Shown here: positions 9,179-19,427 of the stretch, in pieces | Position numbering within the stretch: the first letter of the stretch is position 1 | How the letters are laid out: each line of letters opens with the position of its first letter | Source of the DNA: Candidatus Nitrosocaldaceae archaeon | GTDB taxonomy: Archaea; Thermoproteota; Nitrososphaeria; Nitrososphaerales; Nitrosocaldaceae | Reading direction: 5' to 3' | Assembly (NCBI GenBank): GCA_026002835.1 | Contig: BPGC01000010.1 | Location: 6,008-70,007, forward strand | Length of the DNA stretch: 64,000 nt | Notes under the pieces: model-generated | Told to the model about the DNA's origin: nothing | Databases searched by the model: none | Seen by the model: the letters and a program-made list of their open reading frames with translations, nothing else | Position numbers and translations under genes: made by a program

Positions 9179-10201
9179 ATGTTTATTTATGGTATTGAAT
9201 CTAGTCTATATGTGGAGAAGAAGAAAGCAGTAGCATTGTTATCAGGAGGCTTAGATAGCACTCTAGCAGTAAAGATAATGAAGGAGCAAGGTTTTGATGT
9301 TAAAGCATTAGCAATAAAGACACCATTCTGTGATTTTGATTGTGGACATGGTTGTGGATTTAAAGTTATGGAAGTTGCCGATAGGTTAGGAGTTGATATC
9401 AAGACAGCATATTTAGGTGATGAATATCTAGAGATGTTAAAGAATCCAAAACATGGCTATGGTTCTGGAATGAATCCATGTATAGATTGTAGAGCTATGA
9501 TGTTCAAATTGGCAAAAGAGTATATGGAAGAGATTGGAGCAGAATTTGTAATTACTGGAGAGGTTCTGAATCAGAGACCGATGAGTCAGAATAAGAAGGC
9601 ATTAAAGATAATAGAGAAAGAGGCTGGGTTAGAAGGAAAGGTATTAAGACCGTTATCAGCAAAGAATCTAGAGCCTACCGAAGCAGAGAAGAAAGGTATA
9701 GTTGATAGAGATAAACTGTTATCAATAAAAGGAAGGTCAAGGAAGATCCAATTCAAACTTGCAGAAGAACTAGGAATAATAGAGTATCCTAATCCAGCAG
9801 GAGGTTGCTTATTAACAGATCCTCAATTTGCTAGAAGAGTTAGAGACCTCTTTGAGCATAATGATAAACCTACTATAAATGATATAGAATTGTTAAAAGT
9901 AGGAAGGCATTTTAGGATTGATAATGCCAAACTTATCGTAGGCAGAAATAAAGATGAGAATGAGAAGATAGAAGCTTTAGCATTAAAAGATGATATACTA
10001 CTAGAGGATAGAGACTATAAAGGTCCTATAGGTTTGATTAGAGGAAGTATTGATGAAGAAGGGTTGAGATTAGCAGCATCAATAGTGTTAAGATATTCAG
10101 ATGCACCAAAAGATAAAGAAGGAATAATAACCATAAATAGGAAAAAAGAACTTCAAATATTACCAATTAATGATAATATTTTATCAAAGTATCGAATATA
10201 A
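9179..10201 (+). CDS. PP-loop ATPase related to tRNA thiolation enzymes
   Basis: The ATP-pyrophosphatase loop SGGLDST is at about residues 22-28. Cysteines occur in CDFDCGHGCGF and NPCIDC, a layout found in the thiouridylase/ThiI-like group that adenylates tRNA uridine before sulfur transfer. The central GAEFVITGEVLNQRPMS and the C-terminal GGCLLTD segment are conserved in archaeal members often labelled as tRNA thiouridylases. The exact modified base is unknown. The true start may be a little inside the first ten residues, since the family usually begins close to the PP loop. Confidence 0.8.
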   Translation: MFIYGIESSLYVEKKKAVALLSGGLDSTLAVKIMKEQGFDVKALAIKTPFCDFDCGHGCGFKVMEVADRLGVDIKTAYLGDEYLEMLKNPKHGYGSGMNPCIDCRAMMFKLAKEYMEEIGAEFVITGEVLNQRPMSQNKKALKIIEKEAGLEGKVLRPLSAKNLEPTEAEKKGIVDRDKLLSIKGRSRKIQFKLAEELGIIEYPNPAGGCLLTDPQFARRVRDLFEHNDKPTINDIELLKVGRHFRIDNAKLIVGRNKDENEKIEALALKDDILLEDRDYKGPIGLIRGSIDEEGLRLAASIVLRYSDAPKDKEGIITINRKKELQILPINDNILSKYRI

Positions 10202-10299
10202 GCATTTTTTAATTATAGTAATTTGAAGATTTTAACATACCAGTCAACAAAAATAGACAGTTATTAATATTTAGTATGTATACTATTTATATATAGAAG

Positions 10300-10581
10300 A
10301 TGCAAAAAACTAAAGAAATAACCACATTTGTTAAGGCTGTTACATTAAGGGATCTAAAAGATCTAACTTCTATCAAGAATGATATTGAGGAAGGAATGAT
10401 ATTGATAATAAGAATAACACCATTAGCACAGAAAAGTATAGAAGAATTGAGAGAAGCTATAGATAAATTATACGATTTCGTGAAGAGTATCGAGGGTGAT
10501 ATAGCTAGGCTTGGTGAAGAGAGAGTTGTTATAACTCCACCAAACGTGAAGATATGGAAAGATTCTAATAAATTACAATAG
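10300..10581 (+). CDS. sepF: SepF-like cell division protein
   Basis: This 93-aa protein has the SepF/DUF552 fold pattern: a beta strand (TTFVKAVTLRDLKDL), a helix, the EEGMILIIRITPL strand, a helix containing ELREAIDKLYDFVKSI, and a final GDIARLGEERVVITPPNVKIW. In archaea SepF links FtsZ filaments to the membrane. Archaeal forms often carry an N-terminal membrane-binding helix; here the N-terminus is short, so membrane targeting is unclear. It overlaps the convergent methyltransferase by 9 bases. Confidence 0.85.
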   Translation: MQKTKEITTFVKAVTLRDLKDLTSIKNDIEEGMILIIRITPLAQKSIEELREAIDKLYDFVKSIEGDIARLGEERVVITPPNVKIWKDSNKLQ

Positions 10582-11484
10582 ATCCATGCTATAGATGAAT
10601 TGCCTTACCTTCTCATCATTATCTGGTTTTCTAAAGACTAGTAGATGCTCATGAGCTATCTTGTAGAAATCATAGCTTCCTCTCCATACCTCTCTAGTAG
10701 CCTTTGTCTTATGCTGTATCTTGATTATATACTCTCTAAGTATAAATCCAGACTCTAAGAATATATGCATCACATTATGTGTTATTGGGATGTAATGCTT
10801 ATGCTTCCTAGTATCTCCAATAAGTATGGCACAATGCTTCCCAGGTTTAAGTACTCTATAACATTCTCTTGCTACATTATACATCTGTGTTAGATACTCT
10901 TTTATCGATAATGAGGATAGATCTGCTTTATTCTCTTTATTTGAATATGCTATTATTCCAGCATATGGGGGATGAGTTGCTATTAGATCTATACTATTAT
11001 CCTCTATCTTATCCAACTTTCTAGCATCTCCATGGTATGTCTCTATTCTAGGCTCTAGTTTATAATCAAAGTTTAGTCTATCTTGTGTAACCATAACTGC
11101 GTTATAGTTTATATCAACTCCTATAGCATTCCTTCCTAACAACTTACATTCTACTAATGTAGTACCGCTCCCCATCATCTGATCTAATACAAGATCTCCT
11201 TGCTTTGTGTATCTAGTTATAAGGTTCCTTGGTATATAAGGACTCCAATTGCCTCTATAATCACCTTTATGTGTTGACCAATAGCCTCGATCTGGGAATG
11301 ACCACACTGTTGAACATTCTCCATTATAATTTTCTGGCTCGAGTTTTACTAACCTCTTCTCTCCTAACTTTATCTTAGCCTTTCCTATAGTAACTATATC
11401 ATTATATTTTATGAATTCTAGATAATCTTCTTTGCTAACTAGACACATAGGCATGTATGACTCTTCTACTCTCTGAACTTGCAT
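10573..11484 (-). CDS. N4/N6-type nucleic acid methyltransferase, no partner nuclease
   Basis: The 303-aa product carries a SAM-binding motif, MMGSGTTLVECKLLGRNAIGVD, and the catalytic tetrapeptide HPPY in IATHPPYAGII, a variant of the (D/N/S)PPY site of exocyclic-amino methyltransferases. Motif order (GTT/SAM region, then PPY) suggests an alpha-like or permuted DNA methylase. No restriction gene is next to it, so it would be an orphan enzyme. A tRNA or other RNA substrate cannot be excluded. Confidence 0.75.
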   Translation of the reverse strand: MQVQRVEESYMPMCLVSKEDYLEFIKYNDIVTIGKAKIKLGEKRLVKLEPENYNGECSTVWSFPDRGYWSTHKGDYRGNWSPYIPRNLITRYTKQGDLVLDQMMGSGTTLVECKLLGRNAIGVDINYNAVMVTQDRLNFDYKLEPRIETYHGDARKLDKIEDNSIDLIATHPPYAGIIAYSNKENKADLSSLSIKEYLTQMYNVARECYRVLKPGKHCAILIGDTRKHKHYIPITHNVMHIFLESGFILREYIIKIQHKTKATREVWRGSYDFYKIAHEHLLVFRKPDNDEKVRQFIYSMDLL

Positions 11485-11610
11485 GCTAGTCTATCTTCAT
11501 ATAATTTGAAAAATCGCTTAAGCAATATATATTTACAAAATGATAAATTTATTTATAGATGCTAGCAAGAAAGGCAAAAAACAATATATCAGTAATGTAT
11601 CATAAATAGT

Positions 11611-11820
11611 ATGAGCGAGAGTATGAGCGAAACAAGTCAAACAAATCAGAGAAGGATTAGAATTGTAATACAAGAATTGGATAAAGGTAAGTATAGAAGG
11701 AATACCTCAAGGAATATCAGTGTATTTGATGATGCATCGGTAGATGAGGTTCAGAATATAATAATTAATGCATTAACAAGGTATGGTATAAAGCATAAAT
11801 ATACATGGACTAACGAATAA
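11611..11820 (+). CDS. Small hypothetical protein (69 aa)
   Basis: The N-terminus is Ser-rich (MSESMSETSQTNQRR), followed by a compact beta-alpha segment RIRIVIQELDKGKYRR and SVDEVQNIIINALTRYG. There is no membrane span or cysteine. I do not recognise a family. The second half reads like a small alpha/beta domain of a nucleic-acid-associated protein, but this is weak. It is monocistronic, between divergent and convergent neighbours. Confidence 0.6.
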   Translation: MSESMSETSQTNQRRIRIVIQELDKGKYRRNTSRNISVFDDASVDEVQNIIINALTRYGIKHKYTWTNE

Positions 11821-11874
11821 TATTAGATATAATAGAGGTTGCATGCTAATAACTATTGTATCAATTAAAATATT

Positions 11875-13812
11875 TTAATATAGTTTGACAGCCTCTTCTA
11901 CATATGGAGTATATGATGATATCTTGAATATCCTTCTCACAGAACTTGCAACGTTCTCTACCTTCTTTCTTTCGCCATGGTTTACTATAACCCTTCTAAG
12001 CTTCGGCTTTAGTTTATTTATATAAGACATTATCTGGTTATAATCACTATGACCGCTAAAACCTTCTACTTTTTCAACACTACTATTTATATTAATTACA
12101 TCTATCTTGCCTTCCTTGCCCATTATAGATACTTGTCTTGAACCATCTAACACCCTTCTACCAAGAGTTCCATTGACTTGGTATGATACGAATAATATCT
12201 TATTCTTCGGATCTGGAGCTATAGATTTGAAGTATTCTATAACTGGTCCTCCTTCAAGCATACCAGATGTAGCCATTATTATTGCTGGTTCATCTCTCAA
12301 TGCTTCTTCTCTAGCATCTGGATGTTCTATAGTTGTGAAATACTCAGATGTAAATGGATTATCATCACTATACAATATCCTCTGCTTTAGATCTCTAGCA
12401 AGATACTCTGGATATGCAACATGCAAAGCACTAGCCTCAGAGATCATACCTTCAATGAATACTGGTGCTTCTATCATCTTACCAGACTTCATGTAAGAAT
12501 CTATAACCATCAATATCTCTTGAGCTCTTCCAACAGCTGGGACTGGGATCAATACCTTGCCTCCTTCGGATAATGTTTTATTTATGGTATTGACAAATGT
12601 ATTCTCTACTTCTTCTCTAGTAGGCATTATATCCTCCTTTGCACCATAAGTGCTTTCTATTATTAGAGTCTCTGCTCTAGGGAAGTTCCATGAAGCGCTC
12701 TCAAATAATTGACTTCTGCCATACTTTAGATCTCCAGTATATACAACATTATGATCTCCATTTCCTATATGCAGATGAACCGATGCTGAACCTAATATAT
12801 GCCCAGCATTAACCATTACAAGCTTTATATCTGGAGCGATATCAGTTACCATGCCATATGGGAGTGTTATTGTATGCTTGATAACCTCTCTAACATCTTT
12901 CTCTGTATATAATGGAAGAGAACCTTCTACCATAGCTACTTTGATCATATCTATCTGTATCAATGTCATCAATGGCAGAGTTGGTTCTGTACAATATACT
13001 GGACCTTTATAACCATACTTGAATAATACTGGCAAAAATCCAGTGTGATCTAGATGTGCATGACTTATCACTACAGCATCTATCTCATCCAATTCTATAT
13101 TAGCCCAATCCAACCTTGGATAAGCGCTGAATGTGTCTCTTGCGCCAGGATTTATACCACAATCCAATAATATCTTGCTCTCTCTAGTAGTTAATAACAT
13201 ACATGACCTTCCTACCTCGCTAAATCCTCCTAAAGTCATAAGACTAGCCTCTGCATTCTCATCCAATCTCTGCCTAAATATTCTCTCTCCTACATCTCTA
13301 TAGAATCTACTTCTCTCATTAGCTGATGTCTTTAATGAGTAATTTACTTGCTGCATAGTTTGTGATGGTATATGAGGTGCTTTCCTTATCCTAATCTTCC
13401 ATCCTGTCTTTTCTACTAGATCTATGAGATTGAAGTTATATGCTGGCCCTTCTTCTGTTTGAGGGTTTAATATCCATGGTCTCTTAACCTCTATAGTAAC
13501 TTCCCCTAATGCTGTATCAAAGAATGTACTCTTTATCTCAGCATCTTTTGGTATCATCTCTAATATTATATTTCTAGCATCTTCCTCATTCTTCCTAATT
13601 GATGGATCTGTTCTAATTACTATCCTCTTCTTTATAGTTCCTACCATATTAGAGATTATCTCATTATTCTCCATGAGATATCTTGGATTATTAGTATAGA
13701 TAGCTATCCTAGGTCCTTCGTATTCGATCTTTGTTACCGCTGCTTCACTAGGAATGTTTTGTAATATAACATTCATTATACTTTGCTCTTCATTAACTTC
13801 CATTACGCTCAC
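11875..13812 (-). CDS. aCPSF1: aCPSF1 beta-CASP ribonuclease (transcription termination factor)
   Basis: The 645-aa protein has two N-terminal KH-like RNA-binding modules (roughly residues 1-150), then a metallo-beta-lactamase core with the metal motif SHAHLDHTG and a beta-CASP insert. A later GFSGHSDY holds further metal ligands. Archaeal aCPSF1 cleaves at U-rich sites and ends transcription genome-wide. It begins 4 bases inside the end of the proteasome beta gene, so the two are co-transcribed, an arrangement common in archaea. Length and domain order are normal. Confidence 0.93.
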   Translation of the reverse strand: MSVMEVNEEQSIMNVILQNIPSEAAVTKIEYEGPRIAIYTNNPRYLMENNEIISNMVGTIKKRIVIRTDPSIRKNEEDARNIILEMIPKDAEIKSTFFDTALGEVTIEVKRPWILNPQTEEGPAYNFNLIDLVEKTGWKIRIRKAPHIPSQTMQQVNYSLKTSANERSRFYRDVGERIFRQRLDENAEASLMTLGGFSEVGRSCMLLTTRESKILLDCGINPGARDTFSAYPRLDWANIELDEIDAVVISHAHLDHTGFLPVLFKYGYKGPVYCTEPTLPLMTLIQIDMIKVAMVEGSLPLYTEKDVREVIKHTITLPYGMVTDIAPDIKLVMVNAGHILGSASVHLHIGNGDHNVVYTGDLKYGRSQLFESASWNFPRAETLIIESTYGAKEDIMPTREEVENTFVNTINKTLSEGGKVLIPVPAVGRAQEILMVIDSYMKSGKMIEAPVFIEGMISEASALHVAYPEYLARDLKQRILYSDDNPFTSEYFTTIEHPDAREEALRDEPAIIMATSGMLEGGPVIEYFKSIAPDPKNKILFVSYQVNGTLGRRVLDGSRQVSIMGKEGKIDVININSSVEKVEGFSGHSDYNQIMSYINKLKPKLRRVIVNHGERKKVENVASSVRRIFKISSYTPYVEEAVKLY

Positions 13813-14441
13813 TTTAAGATAATAGAAGACTTTTCTTCTCTGCTTAACTCTCTATATCCATTCTTATCTATTATTACTACATCTATTCCATCGCCAGTTC
13901 CAGCATTTCTAAGTATTGCTGCATGAATAGCCCTAGCAGCTATCTTTGCTCCTTCTTCAACATCTATCCCTTCTTTGAATTCGTTCTCTAATATTCCATA
14001 TGCTACAAATGATCCAGAACCGGTTGATACAAACTTTTCCTTATTTACAGAACCAAATAGATCTATCTTATACAATTCTGGATTACCATCATGCCCTCCT
14101 ACCAATAACTCTATTACATATGGATAGAATCTATTAGCAAAGAAGATATTTGATGCTAATCTAGCACATGATCTTATTGGTATTGGTCTTCTATTCTGTA
14201 ATTTGTAAGTATTTGCATGGTATCTCAATATATCTACCATATTCTGAGCATCTGCTACTGTTCCAGCCATTGTTAATGCTACATGATCATCGATCTTTGC
14301 TATCTTCTTGACATTCCTATGTGCAATATATAGAAATCCAGCGGTTGCTCTATTATCAGCTGCTAATACAACTCCATCAGAGCATTGTAAGCCTACAGTT
14401 GTAGTTCCATGTAACTTATGAGCATCTACATAGTTTGACAA
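13809..14441 (-). CDS. psmB: Proteasome beta subunit
   Basis: This is the catalytic subunit of the archaeal 20S proteasome, in the cytosol. A 12-residue propeptide ends at HG, and cleavage exposes Thr13 of TTTVGLQCSDG as the nucleophile. The family hallmarks VVLAADNRATAG and GTGDGIDVVIID follow. At 210 aa it is full length. It is the first gene of a unit with aCPSF1 (4-base overlap). No alpha subunit is in this window. Confidence 0.95.
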   Translation of the reverse strand: MSNYVDAHKLHGTTTVGLQCSDGVVLAADNRATAGFLYIAHRNVKKIAKIDDHVALTMAGTVADAQNMVDILRYHANTYKLQNRRPIPIRSCARLASNIFFANRFYPYVIELLVGGHDGNPELYKIDLFGSVNKEKFVSTGSGSFVAYGILENEFKEGIDVEEGAKIAARAIHAAILRNAGTGDGIDVVIIDKNGYRELSREEKSSIILK

Positions 14442-14547
14442 AACTTACACCTAATCGCATACTAACAGAGATACACTAATAAACTTTTCCTTATATGAAT
14501 ATACTTTGATGAAATAGTTTATAACCAAATATTACAATTGATACTAT

Positions 14548-14880
14548 ATGCCAATGCCTGCACCAGAGTTTGATATGATAGAGGAACCAGTTGAAGTTAT
14601 AAAAGAATTCTTGAAGAATCATCAAGAAGATGCTTGGACTCCTGAAGAGATCAGTGCTAATACTGGCATAGATATAACTAGCGTTTATCACATCTGTCAA
14701 TTAATGAGAGCAAAGTATGTAGAAGCAACAGCTAAAGAAGAGTATTTCCCAGTTAGATCTATAGAGAGATTAGGACAGACATATTTTAAATGGGTTCCAA
14801 AGACTAGGAAGAAGAGAAGTACTAAAAGCACTCAAACTACTAGAAAGAGGAAGAGCAAAACTGAGAGTAATGAACAATAA
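14548..14880 (+). CDS. Small winged-helix DNA-binding protein with basic tail
   Basis: The 110-aa product contains a helix-turn-helix (DAWTPEEISANTGIDITSVY followed by HICQLMRAKYVEA) and a Lys/Arg/Thr-rich C-terminal tail (WVPKTRKKRSTKS onward) that could bind DNA without sequence specificity. It may be chromatin-like or a regulator. I cannot name a family. It is convergent with the response-regulator gene, 9 bases apart. Confidence 0.7.
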   Translation: MPMPAPEFDMIEEPVEVIKEFLKNHQEDAWTPEEISANTGIDITSVYHICQLMRAKYVEATAKEEYFPVRSIERLGQTYFKWVPKTRKKRSTKSTQTTRKRKSKTESNEQ

Positions 14881-14889
14881 CAAAATTTA

Positions 14890-15255
14890 TTATACTTGAG
14901 GATTTAATGCATTGACTATTGTTAGTAGTACATCAAGATCTACAGGTTTTCTTATACAATAAGTTATTCCATCTTTTAACAACTCATCGATCTCACTATC
15001 AGTCATGCTAGATGCTGTGAATAATGCTATCTTTTGCTTATCTAACAAACCTTCTTCTTTCAATGCTTTAATAACATCATAACCAGTAAACTCTGGCATT
15101 GCTAGATCTAATAATACAAGATCATAATGATCCTCTTTTATCATCTTTAAACCATCCCTTCCATTATTAACCGTAGTTATATCATGCTCAATGCTTAATA
15201 CAGTTTCAAGCATATCTGTTATATCTTGATTATCGTCTATTGCTAGTATCTTCAT
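14890..15255 (-). CDS. Single-domain response regulator
   Basis: This 121-aa CheY-like receiver has the acidic pair D7-D8, the phospho-acceptor D50 in LVLLDLAMPEF, the switch Ser/Thr in ALFTASS and the conserved Lys in CIRKPVDL. There is no output domain, so it must act by binding another protein. It overlaps the kinase gene by 4 bases and is certainly its partner. Confidence 0.92.
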   Translation of the reverse strand: MKILAIDDNQDITDMLETVLSIEHDITTVNNGRDGLKMIKEDHYDLVLLDLAMPEFTGYDVIKALKEEGLLDKQKIALFTASSMTDSEIDELLKDGITYCIRKPVDLDVLLTIVNALNPQV

Positions 15256-17126
15256 TCTCTCACCTTTGGTATTGTAAAGTAGAATGTGCTTCCTTTACCT
15301 TCTTGACTTTCAACCCATATATTTCCTCCCAAGGCTTCAACTATACCTTTACATATAGCTAAACCTAACCCAGAACCTCCATGCTTCCTCTTTGCTGAAG
15401 TATCTATCTGATAAAACTTCTTAAATAGATCATTCTGTTTATCTTTTGGAATTCCTATACCATTATCCTTAACATAGAATAATATATCATTACCATTATC
15501 TTTAGCAGCTATCTCTATCCTACCATTCTCTGGAACAAAGTCTATAGCATTAAATATCATATTATTCAACACTTGTTCTATTCTATTCTTATCGCTTCTA
15601 ATAATAGTTTGTGTGTCAGTAGCATTGACAAACTCTATATTTTTAGGTTTCATAGCATGTTTAAGATTTGTATATAATTCGTTCATCATATCTCCAACAT
15701 TAAACTCTTTATAATCGAACCTCATCTTCTTTAGATCTAACTTTTGTGCATCTAGTATATCTCCAATCAATCTTCTCAATCTTTCAGCATTCTTATGTAT
15801 AGCATCTACAGCCTTCAATTGTTTAGGAGTCAACTCTCCCATTATCTTCTCATTCTTTAATGCTTGACTCCAGCCTATAATTGGAGTTAATGGTGTCTTC
15901 AATTCATGCGTTATCATTGATGTAAACTCTTCTTTTTGCTTTTCTATTGAATTAACCCTATCTATCAAATTGTTTATAGCATCTGCAACTTGTTTAGTCT
16001 CATCATTACTTTTCATGTTTACATGTTTAAGATCTGTTGGATCTAATTTATTACACTCATTAGCAAGTTCGATTATAGGTTTGACTACCCTTCTGGTTAA
16101 ATAATAGGTTAATGATATGCCTCCAATAGCTACTATAGAGGCAGTTGATGCTATTAATGTTGTTAGATCGTTAATATTATCGCTTAAAATTTGATGATGA
16201 GGTAGTTCGTATACCAATACCCAATCAAACGTGGGAAGTTTTTCATATACTACATGTTGTATCTCTCCGTCTTTATAATAATGAGAATATTCATGTTCAT
16301 TTATTGCTAACTCTTGCATCTTCCCTAAAAGTTCTTTAATCCCTGGAGCTATAGTATCTACTGACCTAAAATATTCATCTAATCTTTGCACAATATACAC
16401 AGACTCTTGATGTTTAGACTTGCTTTCCGAATCTGCTATTATATAACCTCTATAAGCATCTATTATATACATTCTGCCTTTATCTATGCTAACTATGCTA
16501 TCTAATACTTCTAAAGGAATCTCAAAATGGAAGAATGCTGGCTTGCTTCCATCATCTAATACTATCGGAGTTGTATATGCAAAAACCCATCTATTTGTAT
16601 CTGGAGATACATATGGATATGCTACATAAACTTCGCCTTTATTACGCTCAAAAGAAGGTTCGAAGAATGGAGTATCTTCTTCATCTGGTGATAAATCCTC
16701 AATTGGAGCAATCTTTGATAATACTAACCTTGCATGCTCTTGGCCAGTAGTATCTATAACGCATGTCTCATCAACGTTAAAATAAGATTGGAAATTTTTT
16801 ATCCATATCTCCATCTCATTCTTCAATTCAATCTGCCTATTAGTAAATTGTAGTATATGATTATCATCATATAGATTGTTTCTACTCTCTGGCAAACTAA
16901 AATATTCTTTAAAGATAGGGTTTGCTACTGCAAATAATATATGTTCTTTAGCCTTTTGATGCATATTAACTACCTCATCTTCTCTCTCCTCTAAAAGAGC
17001 AAACATCTCTTTAATTCTAGCATCTGTTGCAAATCTATCAAACTCCTGTAATGTTATATAGGTTAATAATGCTATAATTAAAACAAGAGCTATAGATACA
17101 AATATTAGATTATAACGTAGTAACAT
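15252..17126 (-). CDS. Membrane sensor histidine kinase
   Basis: The 624-aa product has a first transmembrane helix near residues 5-24, a large extracytoplasmic sensing region of double-Cache type (about 30-320), a second helix (about 325-347), a HAMP segment, a HisKA domain with H407 in THELKTPLTP, and an ATPase domain with NRIEQVLNNM, DNGIGIP and GGSGLGLAIC. It passes phosphate to the response regulator encoded directly downstream. The ligand is unknown; Cache domains usually bind small organic molecules. Confidence 0.9.
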   Translation of the reverse strand: MLLRYNLIFVSIALVLIIALLTYITLQEFDRFATDARIKEMFALLEEREDEVVNMHQKAKEHILFAVANPIFKEYFSLPESRNNLYDDNHILQFTNRQIELKNEMEIWIKNFQSYFNVDETCVIDTTGQEHARLVLSKIAPIEDLSPDEEDTPFFEPSFERNKGEVYVAYPYVSPDTNRWVFAYTTPIVLDDGSKPAFFHFEIPLEVLDSIVSIDKGRMYIIDAYRGYIIADSESKSKHQESVYIVQRLDEYFRSVDTIAPGIKELLGKMQELAINEHEYSHYYKDGEIQHVVYEKLPTFDWVLVYELPHHQILSDNINDLTTLIASTASIVAIGGISLTYYLTRRVVKPIIELANECNKLDPTDLKHVNMKSNDETKQVADAINNLIDRVNSIEKQKEEFTSMITHELKTPLTPIIGWSQALKNEKIMGELTPKQLKAVDAIHKNAERLRRLIGDILDAQKLDLKKMRFDYKEFNVGDMMNELYTNLKHAMKPKNIEFVNATDTQTIIRSDKNRIEQVLNNMIFNAIDFVPENGRIEIAAKDNGNDILFYVKDNGIGIPKDKQNDLFKKFYQIDTSAKRKHGGSGLGLAICKGIVEALGGNIWVESQEGKGSTFYFTIPKVRE

Positions 17127-17225
17127 TATCGTAAATTAGATTATTAATTCATATATGATTTTGTTATAAAAGAATGATACAGAATAGCTTAAGGGTTTCG
17201 ATCAACTCATATATAATGCTTATAA

Positions 17226-18443
17226 ATGAATAGTATGAAATATGTTCTAATAGTAATAGGAACTGGAGCAGCAGCATCAACTATAGCATATGAGTGTAAT
17301 TCTAAAGACTGCAATAGTTGATGAGAGAATTGAGGAACTTGTGCATTAAGAGGATGCGTTCCAAAGAAAGTTCTAGTAGGAGCGTCTGAATTGATAGATT
17401 GGAGTAATAGGATGAAGCATGTATTAGATGGAAGAATAAAGATAAATTGGAAATAGTTGATGAGGTTCAAAGTTTTACCGATCACATCCTAATAAGGCTG
17501 AAGAAGGATTTTCTTAATGCTAGTATAGATCCGTTTCATGGAAAGGCTAGGTTCAAAGATGCTAATACTATCAAGATTAACGAGGATGAGTTAGAAGCAA
17601 GATATATAGCAATAGCAACTGGAACAAATCCTGCTAAATTAAATATTGAAGGTGAAGCGCATCTAATAACTAGCGAGTAATTTCTAGAGTTGAATGCTAT
17701 TCTAGATGATATTGTATTCATAGGAGGAGGATACATATCATTTGAGTTTGCTCATATAGCAGCTAGAGCTGCTCTAAAGTAACCATACTTCATAGAAGCA
17801 AAGTGCCTTTAGAGAAGTTTGATAAAGGGTTGGTAGAAAAGTTAGAAGAGAATAGCAAGAGCATAGGTATTAATATTTATGCCAATTCTGCTGTAAAAGG
17901 TATAAAAGTTGTTGATGGTAAATATAGAGTTATTACTAATAATCATACAATAGATACAAAACTAGTTCATGGTGCTGGAAGAACTCCAAATATAGATCTA
18001 GATAATGGAAATATAGCATATGCTAAGGTTAATGGGTATCTTCAAAGCATATCAAATCATAATGTATATACTGCTGGAGATGTTATTTGATAACAATCCT
18101 TATCCATTAACTCCTATAGCAGGATGCCATGGGAAGATGGTTGCATATAATATCATAAATGGTAATAAGCGAAGAGTAGATTATAAAGGAGTTCCTAGTG
18201 TTGTATTCATAACTCCTCTATTGGCATCTGTAGGCTTGAGAGAAGATGAGATTGATAGAAAAGTTACAATTAATAAGGTGATATGTCATCATGGTATTCT
18301 TCAAGAAGGATAAATTAGAAATATTCTATGTTTATTGTTGGATGAGAAAGATCATATACTAGGAGCGCATATATTAGCACATCATGCAGAAGAGATCATT
18401 AATATATTTGCTCTAGCAATAAGATTGAATTTAACTATAGATG
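17226..18443 (+). pseudogene. Decayed FAD-dependent disulfide oxidoreductase (mercuric/glutathione reductase-like)
   Basis: The fragments in order match a pyridine nucleotide-disulfide reductase: a dinucleotide-binding start (IVIGTGAAASTIAYE), the redox-active GTCALRGCVPKKVL, a central IAIATGTNP, a second NADPH-type site VFIGGGYISFEFAHIA, and YTAGDV near the C-terminus. Several frameshifts and stops separate them, so no functional protein can be made. IS copy 2 then splits the C-terminal part. The decay came with or before the insertion; the order cannot be fixed. Confidence 0.85.
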
Positions 18444-19427
18444 TAGTGTGTCGAATAACTGATAGATCACTAGCAACATAAAAGATATTGATCACCATTA
18501 TAATTAAGATGATATGCCTAGAGATTGGAAATCGTATAATGAAGCATTAGTAAGAAGAGGAGAGATATTATTATCATTAGATTTCATTAATAATTGGGAT
18601 AAGGAATTAGAAGAGATGAATAAAGGTAAAGAAGGCAAACCTTATCAATATCCTAACTCATTCATATCATTACTAGCAATAATACATGCATATCTATTAC
18701 CATATAGACAGTTAGAAGGTTTCATTAGAGCATTAAGCAATTATACTAACATTAAGGTTCCAGATTATACTAGCATAGCATGGAGAGTTAATAGATTAAA
18801 TGTTAAGATGGATAATAATATCAATACAAATGAACCTATTATTATAGTAGTAGATTCTTCTGGTATTAAAGTAGCTAATAGAGGAGAATGGATGAATAAG
18901 AAATGGAAGGTAAGAAGAGGCTTTATAAAGATGCATATAGCTGTTGATATCAAAAATAAGAAGATAATAGCATTAGAGATAACTAGAGAAGATGTTCATG
19001 ATAATAAGAAGTTTAAAGACCTTATAGATAATATAGATGCTAAAATAGATAAGGTTATAGTTGATGGAGCATATGATAGTAATGATAACTTTAATTATCT
19101 AACAGATAAAGGTATAGAACCAGTAATTAGAGTAAGAAGTAATTCTATAATCAATAATAGTATAAGGGATATGCATGTATTAGATCAATTGAGTGATTAT
19201 ACTAGATGGAAGCATAAGCATGATTATGGTAAGAGATGGATAGCAGAATCTGTATTCTCATCATTTAAGAGAATGTTTGGAGAGTATATTAAATCAGTAA
19301 GATGGGATAATATGGTTAAAGAGTTGATGGTTAAAGCAAGTGCATATAACTTGTTTATATCTATGAGTAATGGATATGGTTAAGAGATATATGATATGTA
19401 CTCTGTTAATGAGTTATTCAACACAGC
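18444..19427 (+). mobile_element. 984-bp IS with IS4/IS5-type transposase, copy 2
   Basis: It is flanked by a perfect 10-bp direct repeat ACTATAGATG (18434-18443 and 19428-19437), which fixes the element's ends. The terminal inverted repeats share TGTGTYGAATAACT. It sits inside the decayed flavoprotein reductase reading frame: codons for TID before and DVKSIIFTYPT after the insertion join when one target copy is removed. Confidence 0.93.
18514..19383 (+). CDS. DDE transposase of the 984-bp IS (copy 2)
   Basis: The 289-aa protein has the same sequence as the product of copy 1, with the catalytic segments VVDSSGIKVA, IVDGAYDS and KRWIAESVFSS. The frame is intact. Identity across copies implies recent spread. 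Confidence 0.9.
   Translation: MPRDWKSYNEALVRRGEILLSLDFINNWDKELEEMNKGKEGKPYQYPNSFISLLAIIHAYLLPYRQLEGFIRALSNYTNIKVPDYTSIAWRVNRLNVKMDNNINTNEPIIIVVDSSGIKVANRGEWMNKKWKVRRGFIKMHIAVDIKNKKIIALEITREDVHDNKKFKDLIDNIDAKIDKVIVDGAYDSNDNFNYLTDKGIEPVIRVRSNSIINNSIRDMHVLDQLSDYTRWKHKHDYGKRWIAESVFSSFKRMFGEYIKSVRWDNMVKELMVKASAYNLFISMSNGYG

Noticed and set aside
17207..17485. 92-aa open frame opposite the decayed reductase
   Set aside because: It is antisense to recognisable reductase motifs and has no features of its own.
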